Assembly: GCF_964355755.1 (NCBI RefSeq)
Contig: NC_092677.1
Location: 26,754,101 to 26,818,100, forward strand
DNA from: Antedon mediterranea
Taxonomy: Eukaryota > Echinodermata > Crinoidea > Comatulida > Antedonidae
Direction: 5' to 3'
DNA: 64,000 bases
Under the pieces are notes generated by a model. The model worked only from the letters and a program-made list of their open reading frames with translations. It was not told the origin of the DNA and made no database searches. The position numbers and the translations under genes are program-made. Shown one piece after another: positions 63,216 to 64,000 of the stretch. Within the stretch, counting starts at the first letter, position 1; each line of letters begins with the position of its first letter.

Positions 63216-64000
63216 CTAAAAAATATTTGTTTACTGTTAAATTATATCTTGATTGAATAGTAGACAGTAGCCATATTTACCACCAGTCAAGCTAAAACAA
63301 TATTTAAAATTATGTTATCAAAGTGATTACAACTGAGTGAAATACTAAAATATTTATTAAATCAAGATTAATGCTACCCAATCTCAACTTGTTTTGTGGG
63401 CTGTTTATTATTACAATCTTTAGTTTTGTGGAGTGGAGCTATAGCTTGGTGATTAACGTGCTTGCCTTCTAATCCCAAGGTCCCGGGTTCAATCCTGACC
63501 TAGTGCAGGCCTGTAACTCATGACTCTTTCAACTCCACTCCCCAAGCCTCAAATGAGACTTAGTTTATAAGCACGATAAATTATTAAAGTTTCAATCAAG
63601 TCTATTCATTCAAAATCTAGGTTTAGTATAAAGTACATCTATTTGCCTAGGGAGTATGAGAATAATTGTAAAATTCCAAAAAATTCACAACTGAATACAT
63701 CACAATTAGTCCAGTCCCTAAGGGGAAATGATGTTACCATAGTGGATACAAGTGTGCCCTTTGGCATGTTGATAGAACATGATATGGAGATACCAAAACA
63801 AAGTTACTGGAAATCTGATTTGACCTCTGTGACCTCTGACCTCAATTTTTATATTTCTATCTTAAACAGCCATATCTCCGCAACGGGTTTGACAATTGAA
63901 ATGATATTGGTGTCAAATAGATCAGAGGGTACATATTTATATTCGCTCTAATAGAACTTTTTTCCAAAAAACGACCGGAAATGTAATTTCTCAATGTTTT
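63216..64000. other. Right edge, UBE4A intron sequence with a SINE
   Basis: Upstream of the 63215 acceptor in transcript direction. Apart from the SINE at 63426-63594 no exon is recognised. The 102-codon plus frame at 63643-63951 has no signal or domain that I can name and is read as chance or repeat sequence. Confidence 0.5.
63426..63594 (+). mobile_element. tRNA-derived SINE, copy 2
   Basis: A box tagcttggtgattaacgtg and B box gggttcaatcctgacc are well preserved, better than in copy 1. The shared 3' part ends cacgataaattattaaagtt. Confidence 0.85.

Noticed and set aside
63426-63594. Functional tRNA gene
   Set aside because: A- and B-box-like words are present, but no cloverleaf or acceptor stem can be drawn. 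A sister copy with the same long tail at 62073 marks it as a SINE.
63643-63951. 102-codon plus-strand frame as a UBE4A-antisense gene
   Set aside because: No recognisable domain, signal sequence or splice context. It lies in UBE4A intron sequence next to a SINE.

Overview
The window looks like AT-rich nuclear DNA from an invertebrate deuterostome. Genes are multi-exon with GT-AG introns, intergenic regions are large, and MITE, SINE and LINE debris is dense. The word TAGGCCTA/AGGCCTA is scattered throughout, which I associate with echinoderm genomes, so an echinoderm (possibly a crinoid) is my best guess. The species is inference. There are no prokaryotic features.

Layout, left to right. (1) 1-1477: repeats with no recognised gene. 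(2) 1478-5710, minus: HINFP, the C2H2 zinc-finger histone H4 transcription factor, eight coding exons, 3' end missing. (3) 5711-6671: short head-to-head spacer, very rich in CTAG/AGGCCT. (4) 6672-7653, plus: RPS25, complete, with a GC-AG intron. (5) 8041-8866: 47-bp minisatellite. (6) 8980-13427: LINE remnant and diverged repeats. (7) 13428-15668: 54-bp minisatellite, 41 copies of a perfect TGACGTCA. (8) 15669-17455: duplicated and broken copy of the next locus, interrupted by a truncated non-LTR retrotransposon. (9) 18142-22852, plus: laccase-like multicopper oxidase, complete but lacking the type-1 copper cysteine and three copper-ligand histidines. (10) 24131-27512, minus: SLC16 monocarboxylate-transporter-like protein, five exons, 444 aa. 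(11) 27513-38508: gene desert full of small transposons. (12) 38509-41897, plus: BARX homeobox gene, three exons, 266 aa. (13) 41898-53090: second desert, with two weak candidate signal-sequence exons. (14) 53091-63215, minus: UBE4A, U-box ubiquitin E4 ligase; the last 12 exons (826 codons) are here and the N-terminus lies beyond the right edge.

The genes do not form a pathway, but human HINFP, RPS25, UBE4A and BARX2 all lie on 11q23-q24, so the window probably preserves an ancient linkage group. The oddest feature is inside UBE4A: a 63-bp minisatellite whose unit is a copy of the 3' splice site plus the start of the following exon. It places about 25 decoy acceptors ahead of the real one. 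Two unrelated minisatellites both carry the CRE octamer TGACGTCA, and one MITE family spreads a perfect CArg-box sequence (CCATATATGG). Exon coordinates were worked out by hand from reading-frame continuity, splice consensus and remembered vertebrate family members; no alignment was run.
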